DNA of 38,934 nt from Candidatus Accumulibacter vicinus (GCA_002425405.1 DIME01000130.1:1-38934), one strand, 5' to 3'; shown: positions 7,708 to 17,879, counted from the stretch's first letter. Notes: a model not told the origin generated them from the letters alone. Program-made: numbers and translations.

Positions 7708-10179
7708 TCAACTGGCCACGCCAGCACCAGCAATGCGCCGGATGGCTTGCCGGGCCTCGACCGAGAGGACGAGTTCGGAATGGGCCAGGGGCGTCATCAG
7801 TCGCTCATCAAAATGTAGCAGTCCGTGGTCATCCTCGCGCAGGAATTCCGCTTCGATCAGGTTGGCTATGAAGGCAGAGAAGGTCGCCTTTTCAGGAAAC
7901 TCCGGGGTATTGAACTGATAGAGCAGGGAGAGCCGTTGCGCCAGCAGATGGCAGTGATTTTCGAGTGCCTGGCGGGTCAATTGACCCGTCCCGTGTCGCT
8001 GCAGCAGCGACAGCGTAAGGAAGTGACGTTCCAGCAATGGGCGGATGGTTTCGCCGAGCAGGTGTAGTTCGGCAAATTCCTGACTGATGGGCTCCGGTGC
8101 GACAAGCCTTCCCGACACGTCCGAGCGACCCAGAAGACCGCGCCTGACGAGCACGCCAATGACCTCTTCGGTAGCTCTCGCCAGTTTGTCGAGAGGCCAG
8201 CGAAGAAACAGTTCTGCTCGCATCAGGGCGCAAATGCCGGTCACTGCCTTTGCCACGCGAGCACTATCGAGGCGGCGGTTGTGGCTCAGCAGGCAGGCGA
8301 GCACTGCCGGCAAGGCAAACAGGTGCAGGACATTGTTGCGAAAATAGGCGAGCAGGGGGGCCTGTTCTTTGCATACCCGGATCAGATCTCCCAGCGGATC
8401 AGCGAAACGTTCGACGACGGCCAGTCGCTCGGCGTAGGCCACGATTGGTTGCGCCGCCAGTCCGCAGGCAATGGTCGTCGGCGCGTACGGGGCCTCTCTG
8501 GCGAGCGCCTGGTAGTGCTCGATCATCCGCTGCAAGGCGTGCTCGTCGGCGGTATGTTTGGGTGTCGCCAGCAGTGCGAGGGCGATCAGGTTGATCGGAT
8601 TGAGCACGGCCGCCTCGTTGATCCGTTTGGCGAGTTCGGCTGCCGCGTTGCGCGTGGCGGCGCGCGCCCATAATGATTGACTGGCGGCGCCTTCCTCGCT
8701 CCAGCCCGGGTGGTGGGCATCAAGAAAACCAGCCAGAGGCAGCGGTTCACCAATGTTTACATGCACCTGGCCAAATACCCGCTGGATGCTGCGCACACTT
8801 TTCAGGATGCCAAGCAATGTTTCACGTTGCTTGGGTTTGCCCGCCAGTTCTCCGAGGTAGGTCCGACCCTCCATCAGTTTTTCGTAACCGATGTATACCG
8901 GAACGAATACCAACGGTCGTGCGTGTTCCCGGATGAAGCTTTGCACGGTCATGCCAAGGATGCCTGCCTTGGGTGTCAACATCCTGCCACTGCGGCTGCG
9001 CCCGCCTTCGATGAAGTACTCGATCGGGAAGCCTCGTGCCAGCATCAGGTGCAGGTATTCGTGGAATACCGCAGCATACAGTGGTTCACCTTTGAAGCTG
9101 CGGCGCAGGAAGAAGGCGCCGCCGCGGCGTAGCAGCGATCCGACGATCGGCAGATTCAGGTTGGCACCGGCGGCGATATGCGGCGGCGTCAACCCCTGGC
9201 GGACGATGATGTAGGACAGAAGCAGGTAATCGATGTGGCTGCGGTGGCAGGGGACGTATACGATTTCGTGCCCGGAGGCGATGCGGGTGACGACGTCAAA
9301 GTGATGCAGCTGAATGCCGTCGTAAAGGCGGGTCCACAGCCAGGACAGAAAGAGTTCCAGGGCGCGCAGAACTCCATAGGAGTAGTCGGAGGCGATCTCC
9401 AGCGCGAAGTTGACGGCCCTTGCTTTGGCCTCGACGAGCGGGATTCCCTGTGTTTCGGCTTCGCTCATGATCGCCGCGCGGACCTGCTCGCCGGCAAGCA
9501 CCGCATCCACCTGGGTGTTGCGATGCGAGAGGTCGGGCCCGATGGCCATCTGGCGCTGGCGGCGAAAGTGCACCCGCAAGATGCGCGACAGCTTGCGTAG
9601 TGCCTGCTCCTCATCCAGTCCCCCCTGCAGGAGATTGCGCAGCAAAATGGGTGTGTTATAGCGCACCAGGACATTGCGACCGTGCAGCAGAATCGCCAGC
9701 AATTGCCGCCATGCGCCAGGCGGACGCCAGGTTTCCGAGAACAGCGCCTTGAGGACCGAATCCTGTGTGTCAGGACTGCGTCCCCAGAGGATGAGTACCG
9801 GCACCAACTGAACGTCGAGCGTCTGGTCGGCGACCGTTTGGCGTATCAGGCTGGCCAGCAAGGCGGAGTAATTGGCGCCGTCGCGTGCTCTGCCGGCCAG
9901 GCTGCGGTCACGGTTGAGGAAGAAGAATGAGCGAAGCAGCCGTTGCCCGCCCAGCACCATCGGTACATCGGCGCGCGGCAAACCGGCTCGTCGCGATTCC
10001 TCGACAAGGACCAGCAGGTTCGAGAGATGCCTGTCCTGAAGGACGTAACAGACCGGTATCGCCGGGTCAAGGCCCAAAGCCTGCAGATTCTCAGGAAAAA
10101 CCGAGGTCCGTACCCAGGCGTAGAGCAGGCGTCGCGCTAGAGGAATGAACCAGTTGGAGATCTTGAAGACCTTCCCCAC
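7708..10179 (-). CDS. plsB: Glycerol-3-phosphate 1-O-acyltransferase PlsB
   Basis: Inner-membrane acyltransferase for the first step of phospholipid synthesis: acyl transfer to sn-glycerol-3-phosphate. The 823-residue length matches the large PlsB class (E. coli about 807). The acyltransferase block is clear. The HX4D motif is HRSHID at residues 312-317. It is followed by GGAFFLRRSFKG, then FIEGGRSRSGRML near residue 400, then a VFVPVYIGYEKLMEG segment. The start is GTG (10177-10179), with no ATG near. It is 29 bp downstream of the EF-G-like gene on the same strand, so the two may be co-transcribed. Nothing looks truncated. Confidence 0.96.
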   Translation of the reverse strand: MGKVFKISNWFIPLARRLLYAWVRTSVFPENLQALGLDPAIPVCYVLQDRHLSNLLVLVEESRRAGLPRADVPMVLGGQRLLRSFFFLNRDRSLAGRARDGANYSALLASLIRQTVADQTLDVQLVPVLILWGRSPDTQDSVLKALFSETWRPPGAWRQLLAILLHGRNVLVRYNTPILLRNLLQGGLDEEQALRKLSRILRVHFRRQRQMAIGPDLSHRNTQVDAVLAGEQVRAAIMSEAETQGIPLVEAKARAVNFALEIASDYSYGVLRALELFLSWLWTRLYDGIQLHHFDVVTRIASGHEIVYVPCHRSHIDYLLLSYIIVRQGLTPPHIAAGANLNLPIVGSLLRRGGAFFLRRSFKGEPLYAAVFHEYLHLMLARGFPIEYFIEGGRSRSGRMLTPKAGILGMTVQSFIREHARPLVFVPVYIGYEKLMEGRTYLGELAGKPKQRETLLGILKSVRSIQRVFGQVHVNIGEPLPLAGFLDAHHPGWSEEGAASQSLWARAATRNAAAELAKRINEAAVLNPINLIALALLATPKHTADEHALQRMIEHYQALAREAPYAPTTIACGLAAQPIVAYAERLAVVERFADPLGDLIRVCKEQAPLLAYFRNNVLHLFALPAVLACLLSHNRRLDSARVAKAVTGICALMRAELFLRWPLDKLARATEEVIGVLVRRGLLGRSDVSGRLVAPEPISQEFAELHLLGETIRPLLERHFLTLSLLQRHGTGQLTRQALENHCHLLAQRLSLLYQFNTPEFPEKATFSAFIANLIEAEFLREDDHGLLHFDERLMTPLAHSELVLSVEARQAIRRIAGAGVAS

Positions 10180-10208
10180 GACGACGCTGTCCGTCCTGGT
10201 CGTCGCGC

Positions 10209-12257
10209 TTATTCCTCCTCGACCACCTTGTGCTGTGCCGCCAGATGTTGCTGTGTTGCCGGCGGTACCTGTGCGTAGTGCGAGAAGGCGATGCTGTACG
10301 AACCCTGTCCGCCGGTCAGTGACTTGAGACGCGACTGGTAGCCTTCAAGTTCGGCCAACGGTGCCTGACCGGTAATCGCCATGATCCCTGGGCCCCGCGG
10401 TTGAGTGCCGGTGAGGTGACCGCGTTTGCTGGAGAGGTCGCCGGTCACGTCACCGGTGAGCGCCTCCGGCGCCAGGATTTCGATGTCGACGACCGGTTCG
10501 AGGATGATCGGCTTGGCGGCACGAATTGCCTCGACGGTCGCTTTCTTGGCGGCCATGAAAAAGGCGATGTCCTTGCCGTCGACCGGATGTGACTTGCCAT
10601 CATGCACGGTAACGCGCAGATCCTCCACCGGGAAGCCGGCAACGACGCCGTCAGCCAGTGCCTGACGAACACCTTTCTCGACTGCCGCCATGAAGACCCC
10701 GGGAATCACGCCGCCTTTGACGATATCGACGAACTCGAAGCCGGCGCCCCGTTCGAGCGGCTCGACCCGTAACATCACTTCGCCGAATTGGCCCGCGCCC
10801 CCACTCTGCTTCTTGTGCCGGCAGTGCCCTTCAGCCGACCCGGTAACGGCTTCACGATAGGCAATCTGTGGCGGTTTGGTGTCGAGTTCCAGCTTGTACT
10901 GCTGAGCCAGGCGCGTCAGCTTGGCGCGCAGATGCATTTCACCGAGACCGCGAATCACCGTCTCGTTGGTCGTTGGATGACGTTCTATCCTGAAGCAGGG
11001 GTCCTCGACCTCGAGTTTGTGCAGGATCTCGAACAGCCGCTGCTCGTCGGCCTTGCGCCGTGCATGAACGGCCAGGCCGTGCATCGGTAGCGGGAACTCG
11101 AGTGGCCGCAGATGAATATGGTCTTCGTCGTGTGAGTCATGCAATACGCAGTCGAATTCGAGTTCCTCGACCTTGGCAATTGCACCCAGGTCACCAGGTA
11201 CCAGCGTTTCGACCTCGACATAATCCTTCCCCTGCAGGCGATAGATGTGGCCGACCTTGAACGGACGCTTGCCGTCGCCGACAAAGAGCTGTGAATCCTT
11301 CCGGATCGTCCCCTGATGGACGCGGATCACCCCGACCTTGCCGATGAACGGGTCGCTGACAACCTTGAAGACGTGCGCCAGTACATGCTTCTGCGGATCG
11401 GGATCGGCCGCGAAGGGCTCGGCTGATCCGCCGGGCTCGCCGCGATAAAAAGGCGGTGGGTTACCCTCTGCCGGATTAGGCGCGAGTCTGGCGAGAACGT
11501 CGAGCAATTGCGGGATTCCGGCTCCAGTCTTTGCCGAAACAAAGAGAATCGGAATCAGGTGGCCTGCGCGCAGTGCCTTCTCAAAGGGCAGGTGCAATTC
11601 ATCCGGAGTCGGATCGACCCCTTCGTCCAGGTATTTTGCCAGCAGATCCTCGTCTTCCTCGACGATCTGGTCGATCAGCGCACGGTGTGCTGCTGCCACC
11701 GATTCGAAATCGCTTTCGCCATCGTCATGGCCGAGCAGTTCGACGACTTCACTCCCCTGTTTCGCCGGCAGGTCAAGCAACATGCATTCACGACCGAAGC
11801 GATCACGGATTTCGCCGACCAGCGCCGGAAGGTTGATGTTCTCCGCGTCGATTTTGTTGATCACGATCATCCGGCAAACACCGCGAGCTGCGGCCAGCTT
11901 CATCATGCGTTCGCTTGAGAGTTCGATGCCGTTTTGCGCACTGATGACCACCAGGGCCGTGTCCACGGCAGCGAGCGCGGCAATCGCCTGTCCAGCGAAG
12001 TCGGGAAATCCCGGCGTATCGAGCAAATGAACCAGGACGCCTTGCCAAGTAAAACTCGCCAGCGCTGAATTCAGCGAGTAGCCAAACTCTTTTTCTTGCG
12101 CATCAAAATCGCAAACCGTGCTGCCTTTTTCAACGGCGCCCCGGCTGCTGATTGCGCCGGCTGCGGCGAGCAGGCTTTCGGCAAGCGTTGTCTTGCCGGC
12201 GGCACCGTGGCCGACGAGAGCAACGGTGCGAAGGTTACTGGTGGCGGTTTGGCCCAT
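10209..12257 (-). CDS. Elongation factor G-like GTPase (EF-G2 type)
   Basis: A five-domain translation-factor GTPase of 682 residues with EF-G layout, but diverged from canonical FusA. G1 is GHGAAGKT (16-23), G3 is DTPG (80-83), G4 is NKID (134-137) and G5 is the SAKTG segment. Domain IV/V features include GLGEMHLRAKLTRLAQQY and LEPVVDIEILAPEALTGDV. In the switch I/G2 region the usual RGITI-like threonine appears replaced by Ser61 (EFGYSLNSA). The ATG at 12257 has GGGAG upstream. It lies next to plsB rather than rpsL-rpsG-tuf, which supports a paralogue rather than the housekeeping EF-G. Its role is unknown; related EF-G2 proteins can keep GTPase activity yet may not replace EF-G in translocation. 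Confidence 0.88.
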   Translation of the reverse strand: MGQTATSNLRTVALVGHGAAGKTTLAESLLAAAGAISSRGAVEKGSTVCDFDAQEKEFGYSLNSALASFTWQGVLVHLLDTPGFPDFAGQAIAALAAVDTALVVISAQNGIELSSERMMKLAAARGVCRMIVINKIDAENINLPALVGEIRDRFGRECMLLDLPAKQGSEVVELLGHDDGESDFESVAAAHRALIDQIVEEDEDLLAKYLDEGVDPTPDELHLPFEKALRAGHLIPILFVSAKTGAGIPQLLDVLARLAPNPAEGNPPPFYRGEPGGSAEPFAADPDPQKHVLAHVFKVVSDPFIGKVGVIRVHQGTIRKDSQLFVGDGKRPFKVGHIYRLQGKDYVEVETLVPGDLGAIAKVEELEFDCVLHDSHDEDHIHLRPLEFPLPMHGLAVHARRKADEQRLFEILHKLEVEDPCFRIERHPTTNETVIRGLGEMHLRAKLTRLAQQYKLELDTKPPQIAYREAVTGSAEGHCRHKKQSGGAGQFGEVMLRVEPLERGAGFEFVDIVKGGVIPGVFMAAVEKGVRQALADGVVAGFPVEDLRVTVHDGKSHPVDGKDIAFFMAAKKATVEAIRAAKPIILEPVVDIEILAPEALTGDVTGDLSSKRGHLTGTQPRGPGIMAITGQAPLAELEGYQSRLKSLTGGQGSYSIAFSHYAQVPPATQQHLAAQHKVVEEE

Positions 12258-12440
12258 TCATCATCTCCCATTCAAGTCAAACGCAAGCCGCAGCTGCAGA
12301 AATAACCCCATGGTAAGTTGGCTGCGCGTGCGTCCATCATTTTACCCCGGCGACAGCCGCTGCGCTTGCACGTCGTGTTGTCGCTGGCGAACACTGGCAT
12401 GCAAAACCGGTCGGCATCGCCATTGCAAATCACATCAGTT

Positions 12441-12469
12441 TTGTGTAAATCGAATGAGTCGGCTAAAGT
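12441..12469 (+). promoter_or_regulatory. Probable sigma-70 promoter for maeB
   Basis: TTGTGT (12441-12446), a 17-bp spacer and TAAAGT (12464-12469) lie 41 bp before the maeB ATG, in the 253-bp divergent gap between the EF-G-like gene and maeB. The ribosome site AGGAGG sits just before the ATG. The rest of the gap holds no supported gene. Confidence 0.5.
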
Positions 12470-12510
12470 AATGCGCTTTTACGTCGACGAACGCTGCGTC
12501 AGGAGGCAAC

Positions 12511-14799
12511 ATGGAAAATGATCCCCGTCAGGCTGGTCTTTGCGAGGCCGCCCTTGAATATCACCGTTACCCGACTCCGGGCAAGATCGCTGTACAGCCC
12601 ACCAAGGGCTTGAGTAATCAGCTCGATCTGGCTCTCGCCTATTCTCCAGGAGTTGCTTATGCTTGCCATGCCATCGTTGATGACCCGGCGGCGGTCAGTT
12701 TGTACACTTCGCGAGCCAACCTGGTGGGCGTCATTACCAACGGTACTGCCGTGCTCGGCCTGGGTAATATCGGCCCTCTGGCAGCCAAACCGGTCATGGA
12801 AGGCAAGGGCTGTCTGTTCAAGAAGTTCGCCGGAATTGACGTTTTTGACATTGAACTCAGCGAGAGCGACCCGGACAAGCTGATCGACTTGATTGCTGCA
12901 ATGGAGCCAACGCTGGGCGGCATCAATCTCGAAGACATCAAGGCTCCAGAGTGCTTCTACATCGAGGCCAAGCTCAAGGAAAGGATGTCGATCCCGGTCT
13001 TTCATGACGATCAGCACGGTACGGCAATCATTTCATCGGCTGCGATCATGAATGCACTCAAGGTGGCCGGCAAGGCGATTGACGAAGTGAAAGTCGTTTG
13101 CTCCGGCGCGGGCGCTGCCGCGATCTCCTGTCTCAATCTCTGGTGTGAACTGGGTGTTCGTCGTGAGAACGTCACCGTATGCGACTCGAAAGGAGTGATC
13201 TACGCCGGACGTGACGCAAACATGGAACCGACGAAAGCGGCGTATGCACGCACCACCGAGGCGCGCACACTCTACGAGGCAATTGATGGTGCAGATGTCT
13301 TCCTTGGACTTTCTGCTGCGGGCGCGCTCGAACCGGAGATGCTCACCCGCATGGCCAAGCAGCCGATCGTTTTCGCCCTTGCCAACCCAATCCCGGAAAT
13401 CATGCCCGAACTGGCCCGCGAGGTCCGTCCCGACGTGATCATTGCAACCGGTCGTTCGGACTACGCCAACCAGGTCAACAATGTGCTGTGTTTTCCGTTC
13501 ATTTTTCGCGGCGCACTCGATGTCGGCGCAACATGCATCAACGAACACATGAAGATGGCCTGTGTCAAGGCACTGGCGGCGATGGCCGAGGAAGAGGTGA
13601 GTGCCGAAGTGGCAATGGCCTATCCTGGCGAGGAACTGGCGTTTGGCCCGGATTATCTGATCCCAAAGCCCTTCGATCCGCGCCTGATCACCATCATTGC
13701 GCCGGCTGTGGCGCAGGCAGCGATGGATTCCGGTGTGGCGACCAGGCCAATTGCCGATATGCCTGCTTACCGGGAAAAGCTCAAGGAATTCGTTTACCAG
13801 ACGGGGGTAGGCATGCGCGCGGTGTTCTCGGCCGCCAAGCGGGGGCGAAGGACCCGCATTGTCTATCCCGATGGCGAAGATGAGCGCCTGTTGCGCGCTG
13901 TGCAGATCATTCTTGATGAAGGGCTGACCCGCCCCATATTGATTGGGCGCCCGAGCGTGATTGTGACGCGACTGGAAAGGATTGGCTCGAAATTGCGTGT
14001 CGGTACGGATTTCGATGTCGTCGATCCGAACAGTGACCATCGCTATAAAGAATGCTGGACGGCCTATCATCAGCTCAGGAAGCGCCAAGGCGTGACGATC
14101 GACATTGCCAAGACACGCTTGCGCAGCGATAACACGATCATCGGCGCCATGCTGCTCAGGCTTGGTTACGCCGATGGAATGATCTGCGGCCTGACTGGCC
14201 GTTTCTTGCATCACCTGCGACATGTTGACGAGATCATCGGCAAAGCGCCGGGTTGCAAGACGATGGCAGCAATGGCGCATCTCTTGCTTCCTGGTCGCGC
14301 CATGTTCATCTGCGACACCCATGTCAACGAGAATCCCGACGCCGAACAACTGGCTGAAATTGCCTTCATGGCTGTGGAAGAAGTTCGCCGCTTCAAGATC
14401 CGTCCCAAGCTGGCGATGCTGTCGCATTCCAACTTTGGCTCGTCGCAGACTGTTTCAGCCCGTAAGGTGGCCGAGGCAGTCGCGATTGTGCGTGCCAAGG
14501 CGCCGGATCTGGAAGTCGACGGGGAAATGCGTGGCGACAGTGCACTTTCAGCGGAGATACGCAAGCAGTTTGATCCCCAATCGCCGCTGACCGGAGAGGC
14601 CAATGTGCTGGTGATGCCAAACCTGGACGCAGCCAACATCTCTTTCAACCTGCTCAAGATGATCGGCAGTGATGGTATGGCGGTCGGCCCGATCCTGCTC
14701 GGTGCCGCGCGTCCGGTGCATGTACTTGGGCCCACGTCAACCGTTCGCCGGATAGTGAACATGACCGCCTTGGTCGTGGTGGACGCAGCCAACAAGTAA
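12511..14799 (+). CDS. maeB: NADP-dependent malic enzyme with phosphotransacetylase-like domain
   Basis: Oxidative decarboxylation of malate to pyruvate. The 762-residue size and two-part build match MaeB. The malic enzyme N-terminal domain (about 15-150) contains LALAYSPGVAYAC, TNGTAVLGLGNIGPLA and FHDDQHGTA. A Rossmann NAD(P) domain (about 165-400) contains VVCSGAGAAAISCLNL and FALANPIPEIMPELA. A C-terminal PTA/PTB-like domain (about 430-760) contains RIVYPDGEDERLLRAVQI, LSHSNFGSSQ and VLVMPNLDAANI. The C-terminal domain is usually regulatory in this family, with acetyl-CoA control, and not an active phosphotransacetylase. NADP rather than NAD use is inferred from family. The start has a strong AGGAGG site. 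It is monocistronic, with a promoter upstream. Confidence 0.95.
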   Translation: MENDPRQAGLCEAALEYHRYPTPGKIAVQPTKGLSNQLDLALAYSPGVAYACHAIVDDPAAVSLYTSRANLVGVITNGTAVLGLGNIGPLAAKPVMEGKGCLFKKFAGIDVFDIELSESDPDKLIDLIAAMEPTLGGINLEDIKAPECFYIEAKLKERMSIPVFHDDQHGTAIISSAAIMNALKVAGKAIDEVKVVCSGAGAAAISCLNLWCELGVRRENVTVCDSKGVIYAGRDANMEPTKAAYARTTEARTLYEAIDGADVFLGLSAAGALEPEMLTRMAKQPIVFALANPIPEIMPELAREVRPDVIIATGRSDYANQVNNVLCFPFIFRGALDVGATCINEHMKMACVKALAAMAEEEVSAEVAMAYPGEELAFGPDYLIPKPFDPRLITIIAPAVAQAAMDSGVATRPIADMPAYREKLKEFVYQTGVGMRAVFSAAKRGRRTRIVYPDGEDERLLRAVQIILDEGLTRPILIGRPSVIVTRLERIGSKLRVGTDFDVVDPNSDHRYKECWTAYHQLRKRQGVTIDIAKTRLRSDNTIIGAMLLRLGYADGMICGLTGRFLHHLRHVDEIIGKAPGCKTMAAMAHLLLPGRAMFICDTHVNENPDAEQLAEIAFMAVEEVRRFKIRPKLAMLSHSNFGSSQTVSARKVAEAVAIVRAKAPDLEVDGEMRGDSALSAEIRKQFDPQSPLTGEANVLVMPNLDAANISFNLLKMIGSDGMAVGPILLGAARPVHVLGPTSTVRRIVNMTALVVVDAANK

Positions 14800-14914
14800 G
14801 GACTCGGAACGCTTCTTTACAAACACGCGCCGCCAATGCATTATCAGGTTGGGCCAGTTCGGTATAACCGGGATCTGACAGTTTAACAAGCCTTGTAAAG
14901 TCCTATCGCGAATA

Positions 14915-16627
14915 ATGGCAGCCAATCCGCAACAATCCCAGCTGAGCGGGCTTGCCCGTGCGCTTGTACAAGCTGGCCGACTCAAGGAAGTAGAGGCAGA
15001 GTCTCTGCTTGAGCAAGCCATTGCCAAGAAGACTTCGCTGATCGAACAACTGGTGGCCGCGAAGAAGGCAAGCTTCCTTGAATTGGCACGTTTTTCGTCA
15101 GACAAGTTTGGTTTTCCGCTGCTCGACCTGGCTGCCTTTGACGACTCGAACATCCAGAAAAATGCGATTGACCGAAAGCTGATCACGGCTCACCAAGTCG
15201 TGCCACTGCACAAGCGCGGCAATCGCCTGGCAGTTGCGATCGCTGATCCAACCAATCTGCGTGCGCTTGACGAGATACGCTTTCAGACCGGGTTAACGGT
15301 CGACCCGGTCATCGTTGAGGAAAACAAGCTCATTCCGCTGGTCGCGAGGATATCCGAATCGACCGAAGATGCCTTGAAGGGTTTTAGTAACGATGACCTC
15401 AATCTCGAGTTCACCGACGAGCAAAGCCAGGAAAAGGAAGAGGTTGCAAATCTTGAAGTTGATGATGCTCCGGTCGTCAGGTTCATACAAAAAATGATGC
15501 TCGACGCGATCAACGATGGCGCCTCGGACATTCACTTCGAACCCTACGAGAAAAACTACCGCATCCGCTTTCGCACTGACGGCATCTTGCGGGAAGTTGC
15601 CGCTCCGCCTCTGGTCATCAAGGACAAGATTGCCTCCCGTATCAAGGTGATTTCACGCCTGAACATTGCCGAGAAGCGTGTTCCCCAGGACGGCCGCATG
15701 CGGTTGGTGCTTTCGAAGCATCGATCGATCGACTTCCGGGTCAGTACCTTGCCGACGATGTACGGCGAGAAGATCGTCTTGCGGATTCTGGACCCGGCCA
15801 GTGCCAGCATGGGAATTGATGCCCTGGGGTATGAGCCCGAGCAGAGAGCGATATTGCTTGACGCCATCCATCGCCCTTACGGCATGATTCTGGTGACCGG
15901 GCCCACGGGTTCAGGGAAAACGGTCTCGCTGTACACCTGTCTCAATATTCTCAACAGACCAGGGGTCAACATCTCGACAGCCGAGGACCCTGCTGAAATC
16001 CCTTTGCCGGGAATCAATCAGGTGAACGTCGACGACAAGGCCGGGTTGAGCTTTCCGGTAGCCCTCAAGGCTTTTCTCCGTCAGGACCCGGACATCATCA
16101 TGGTGGGCGAAATTCGTGACATCGAAACTGCAGAGATTGCGATCAAGGCAGCGCAAACCGGGCATATGGTTCTGTCGACCCTGCACACCAATGATGCTCC
16201 GGCAACCCTGACCCGTCTGATGAACATGGGCATTCCGACTTTCAATCTGGCCGCAAGCATTCTGCTGATCACTGCGCAGCGGCTGGTTCGTCGGCTTTGT
16301 ACCTGCAAGCGACCTCTCGATACGCCGATCGAGACACTACTCAATGCCGGATTTCTGGAAAGCGATATTGATGGAAGCTGGACCTTGTACGGCCCGGGGG
16401 AATGCGAACTCTGCAAGGGCAGCGGTTACAAGGGACGCGTCGGCCTCTACGAAGTCATGCCGGTGACGGAAGCGATTCAGCGCATCATCATGGCTAATGG
16501 AACCGAGCTGGATATTGCGATCCAGGCCCGCAAGGAAGGCGTCAATGATCTGCGTCGTTCCGGTTTGCTGAAGGTCATGCAAGGGCTGACTTCCCTTGAT
16601 GAGGTTCTCGGCAGTACCAACGTTTGA
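14915..16627 (+). CDS. pilB: Type IV pilus assembly ATPase PilB
   Basis: Hexameric cytoplasmic ATPase that drives pilus extension. Its 570 residues show an N-terminal MshEN/GSPII_E-N domain (about 50-150) and the second N-domain with VRFIQKMMLDAINDGASDIH. The Walker A is GPTGSGKT (329-336), followed by an Asp box and Walker B (DIIMVGEIRDIETAEIA). The C-terminal zinc site is made of CTCKRP and CELCKGSGYKG. The ATG at 14915 lacks an obvious Shine-Dalgarno site. The 115-bp gap after maeB shows no clear terminator and no strong promoter. pilC and pilD follow in the standard order. Confidence 0.97.
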   Translation: MAANPQQSQLSGLARALVQAGRLKEVEAESLLEQAIAKKTSLIEQLVAAKKASFLELARFSSDKFGFPLLDLAAFDDSNIQKNAIDRKLITAHQVVPLHKRGNRLAVAIADPTNLRALDEIRFQTGLTVDPVIVEENKLIPLVARISESTEDALKGFSNDDLNLEFTDEQSQEKEEVANLEVDDAPVVRFIQKMMLDAINDGASDIHFEPYEKNYRIRFRTDGILREVAAPPLVIKDKIASRIKVISRLNIAEKRVPQDGRMRLVLSKHRSIDFRVSTLPTMYGEKIVLRILDPASASMGIDALGYEPEQRAILLDAIHRPYGMILVTGPTGSGKTVSLYTCLNILNRPGVNISTAEDPAEIPLPGINQVNVDDKAGLSFPVALKAFLRQDPDIIMVGEIRDIETAEIAIKAAQTGHMVLSTLHTNDAPATLTRLMNMGIPTFNLAASILLITAQRLVRRLCTCKRPLDTPIETLLNAGFLESDIDGSWTLYGPGECELCKGSGYKGRVGLYEVMPVTEAIQRIIMANGTELDIAIQARKEGVNDLRRSGLLKVMQGLTSLDEVLGSTNV

Positions 16628-16640
16628 AAAAGAGGTAGCC

Positions 16641-17879
16641 ATGGCGACCGCAGCAAAACCCACCAGGAAGATCACGACGGAGGTCAAGGAACATGTATTT
16701 CTCTGGGAGGGGAAAAACAGGCTCGGCAAAGTCGTCCGTGGCGAACAACGTGCTTCCAGCCAGACTGTGGTTCAGGCGACTCTGCGGCGGCAGGGGATTC
16801 TGGTCAGCAAGATATCTCGGCAACGCTTCAGGGGCGGACAGAAGATCTCCGAGAAGGATATCGCGTTGTTTACCCGCCAGCTGGCGACGATGATGAGAGC
16901 CGGGGTGCCGCTGCTCCAGACTTTCGATATCGTCGGTCGGGGCCACGACAATCCGGCCGTCGGCAAGCTGCTGCTGGATATCAAGTCGGATGTCGAAACA
17001 GGTAGTTCGCTCTCGCAAGCCTTCCGGAAATATCCCCTGCAATTTGATCCCTTGTACTGCAACCTGGTAGCTGCTGGAGAGCAGGCGGGTATTCTCGAAA
17101 CCTTGCTTGATCGACTCGCCACCTACAAGGAAAAAATGCTCGCCATCAAGGCAAAAATCAAGTCCGCCCTGTTTTATCCGGTGGCCATCATCTTCGTCGC
17201 CTTCATTATTACCGTCGTGATCATGATTTTCGTGATTCCCGCATTCAAGGAGGTCTTCAAGAGTTTCGGTGCCGACCTCCCGGCGCCCACGCTGATGGTA
17301 ATCGCCATGTCGGATTTTGTCATTGCTTGGTGGTGGGCGATCTTCGGAGGCATCGGCGGCTCGATCTTTGCCTTTTTCTACACATTGAAGCGATCGGAAA
17401 TGATGCAGATCGCCTTCGACCGCATGTTCCTGCGCATCCCTGTTTTTGGTGACATCATTCGCAAGTCGGTCATCGCCCGCTGGACGCGCACGCTGGCAAC
17501 CATGTTCGCGGCGGGCGTCCCGCTGGTCGAATCGCTCGACTCGGTTGGCGGTGCTGCCGGCAACTATGTCTACAAGGTGGCGACCCGGAAGATCCAGAGC
17601 GAGGTGAGTATCGGCACCAGTCTCACCTCAGCAATGCAGAGCAGCGAACTCTTTCCGAACATGGTGAACCAGATGGTGGCAATTGGCGAGGAGTCCGGCG
17701 CACTCGATTCAATGCTCGGTAAAGTCGCCGATTTCTTTGAAGCAGAGGTGGACGACGCGGTCGAAGCGCTATCCAGCCTCATGGAACCGATGATCATGGT
17801 CGTTCTCGGGGTATTGATCGGCGGGATGGTGATCGCCATGTATCTGCCAATCTTCAAACTCGGGGCTGTCGTCGGATAA
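16641..17879 (+). CDS. pilC: Type IV pilus inner-membrane platform protein PilC
   Basis: Inner-membrane protein that links the PilB motor to pilin assembly. Its 412 residues contain two T2SSF repeats with the hallmark FTRQLATMMRAGVPLLQTFD and WTRTLATMFAAGVPLVESLD. Three hydrophobic segments are visible: VAIIFVAFIITVVIMIFVI, WWWAIFGGIGGSIFAFFY and IMVVLGVLIGGMVIAMYLP. The second repeat includes NMVNQMVAIGEESGALDSML. The ATG at 16641 lies 13 bp after pilB with an AGAGG-like site; an open extension to 16596 overlaps pilB and is unlikely. Its stop overlaps the pilD start by one base (TAATG). Confidence 0.97.
   Translation: MATAAKPTRKITTEVKEHVFLWEGKNRLGKVVRGEQRASSQTVVQATLRRQGILVSKISRQRFRGGQKISEKDIALFTRQLATMMRAGVPLLQTFDIVGRGHDNPAVGKLLLDIKSDVETGSSLSQAFRKYPLQFDPLYCNLVAAGEQAGILETLLDRLATYKEKMLAIKAKIKSALFYPVAIIFVAFIITVVIMIFVIPAFKEVFKSFGADLPAPTLMVIAMSDFVIAWWWAIFGGIGGSIFAFFYTLKRSEMMQIAFDRMFLRIPVFGDIIRKSVIARWTRTLATMFAAGVPLVESLDSVGGAAGNYVYKVATRKIQSEVSIGTSLTSAMQSSELFPNMVNQMVAIGEESGALDSMLGKVADFFEAEVDDAVEALSSLMEPMIMVVLGVLIGGMVIAMYLPIFKLGAVVG

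Noticed and set aside
13033..14427. Minus-strand frame of 464 codons inside maeB
   Set aside because: It is antisense to well-conserved malic enzyme motifs and has no recognisable domain or ribosome site.
14800..14914. Sigma-54 promoter before pilB
   Set aside because: No GG-N10-GC pair with the expected TGGCAC/TTGCA context was found in the gap.
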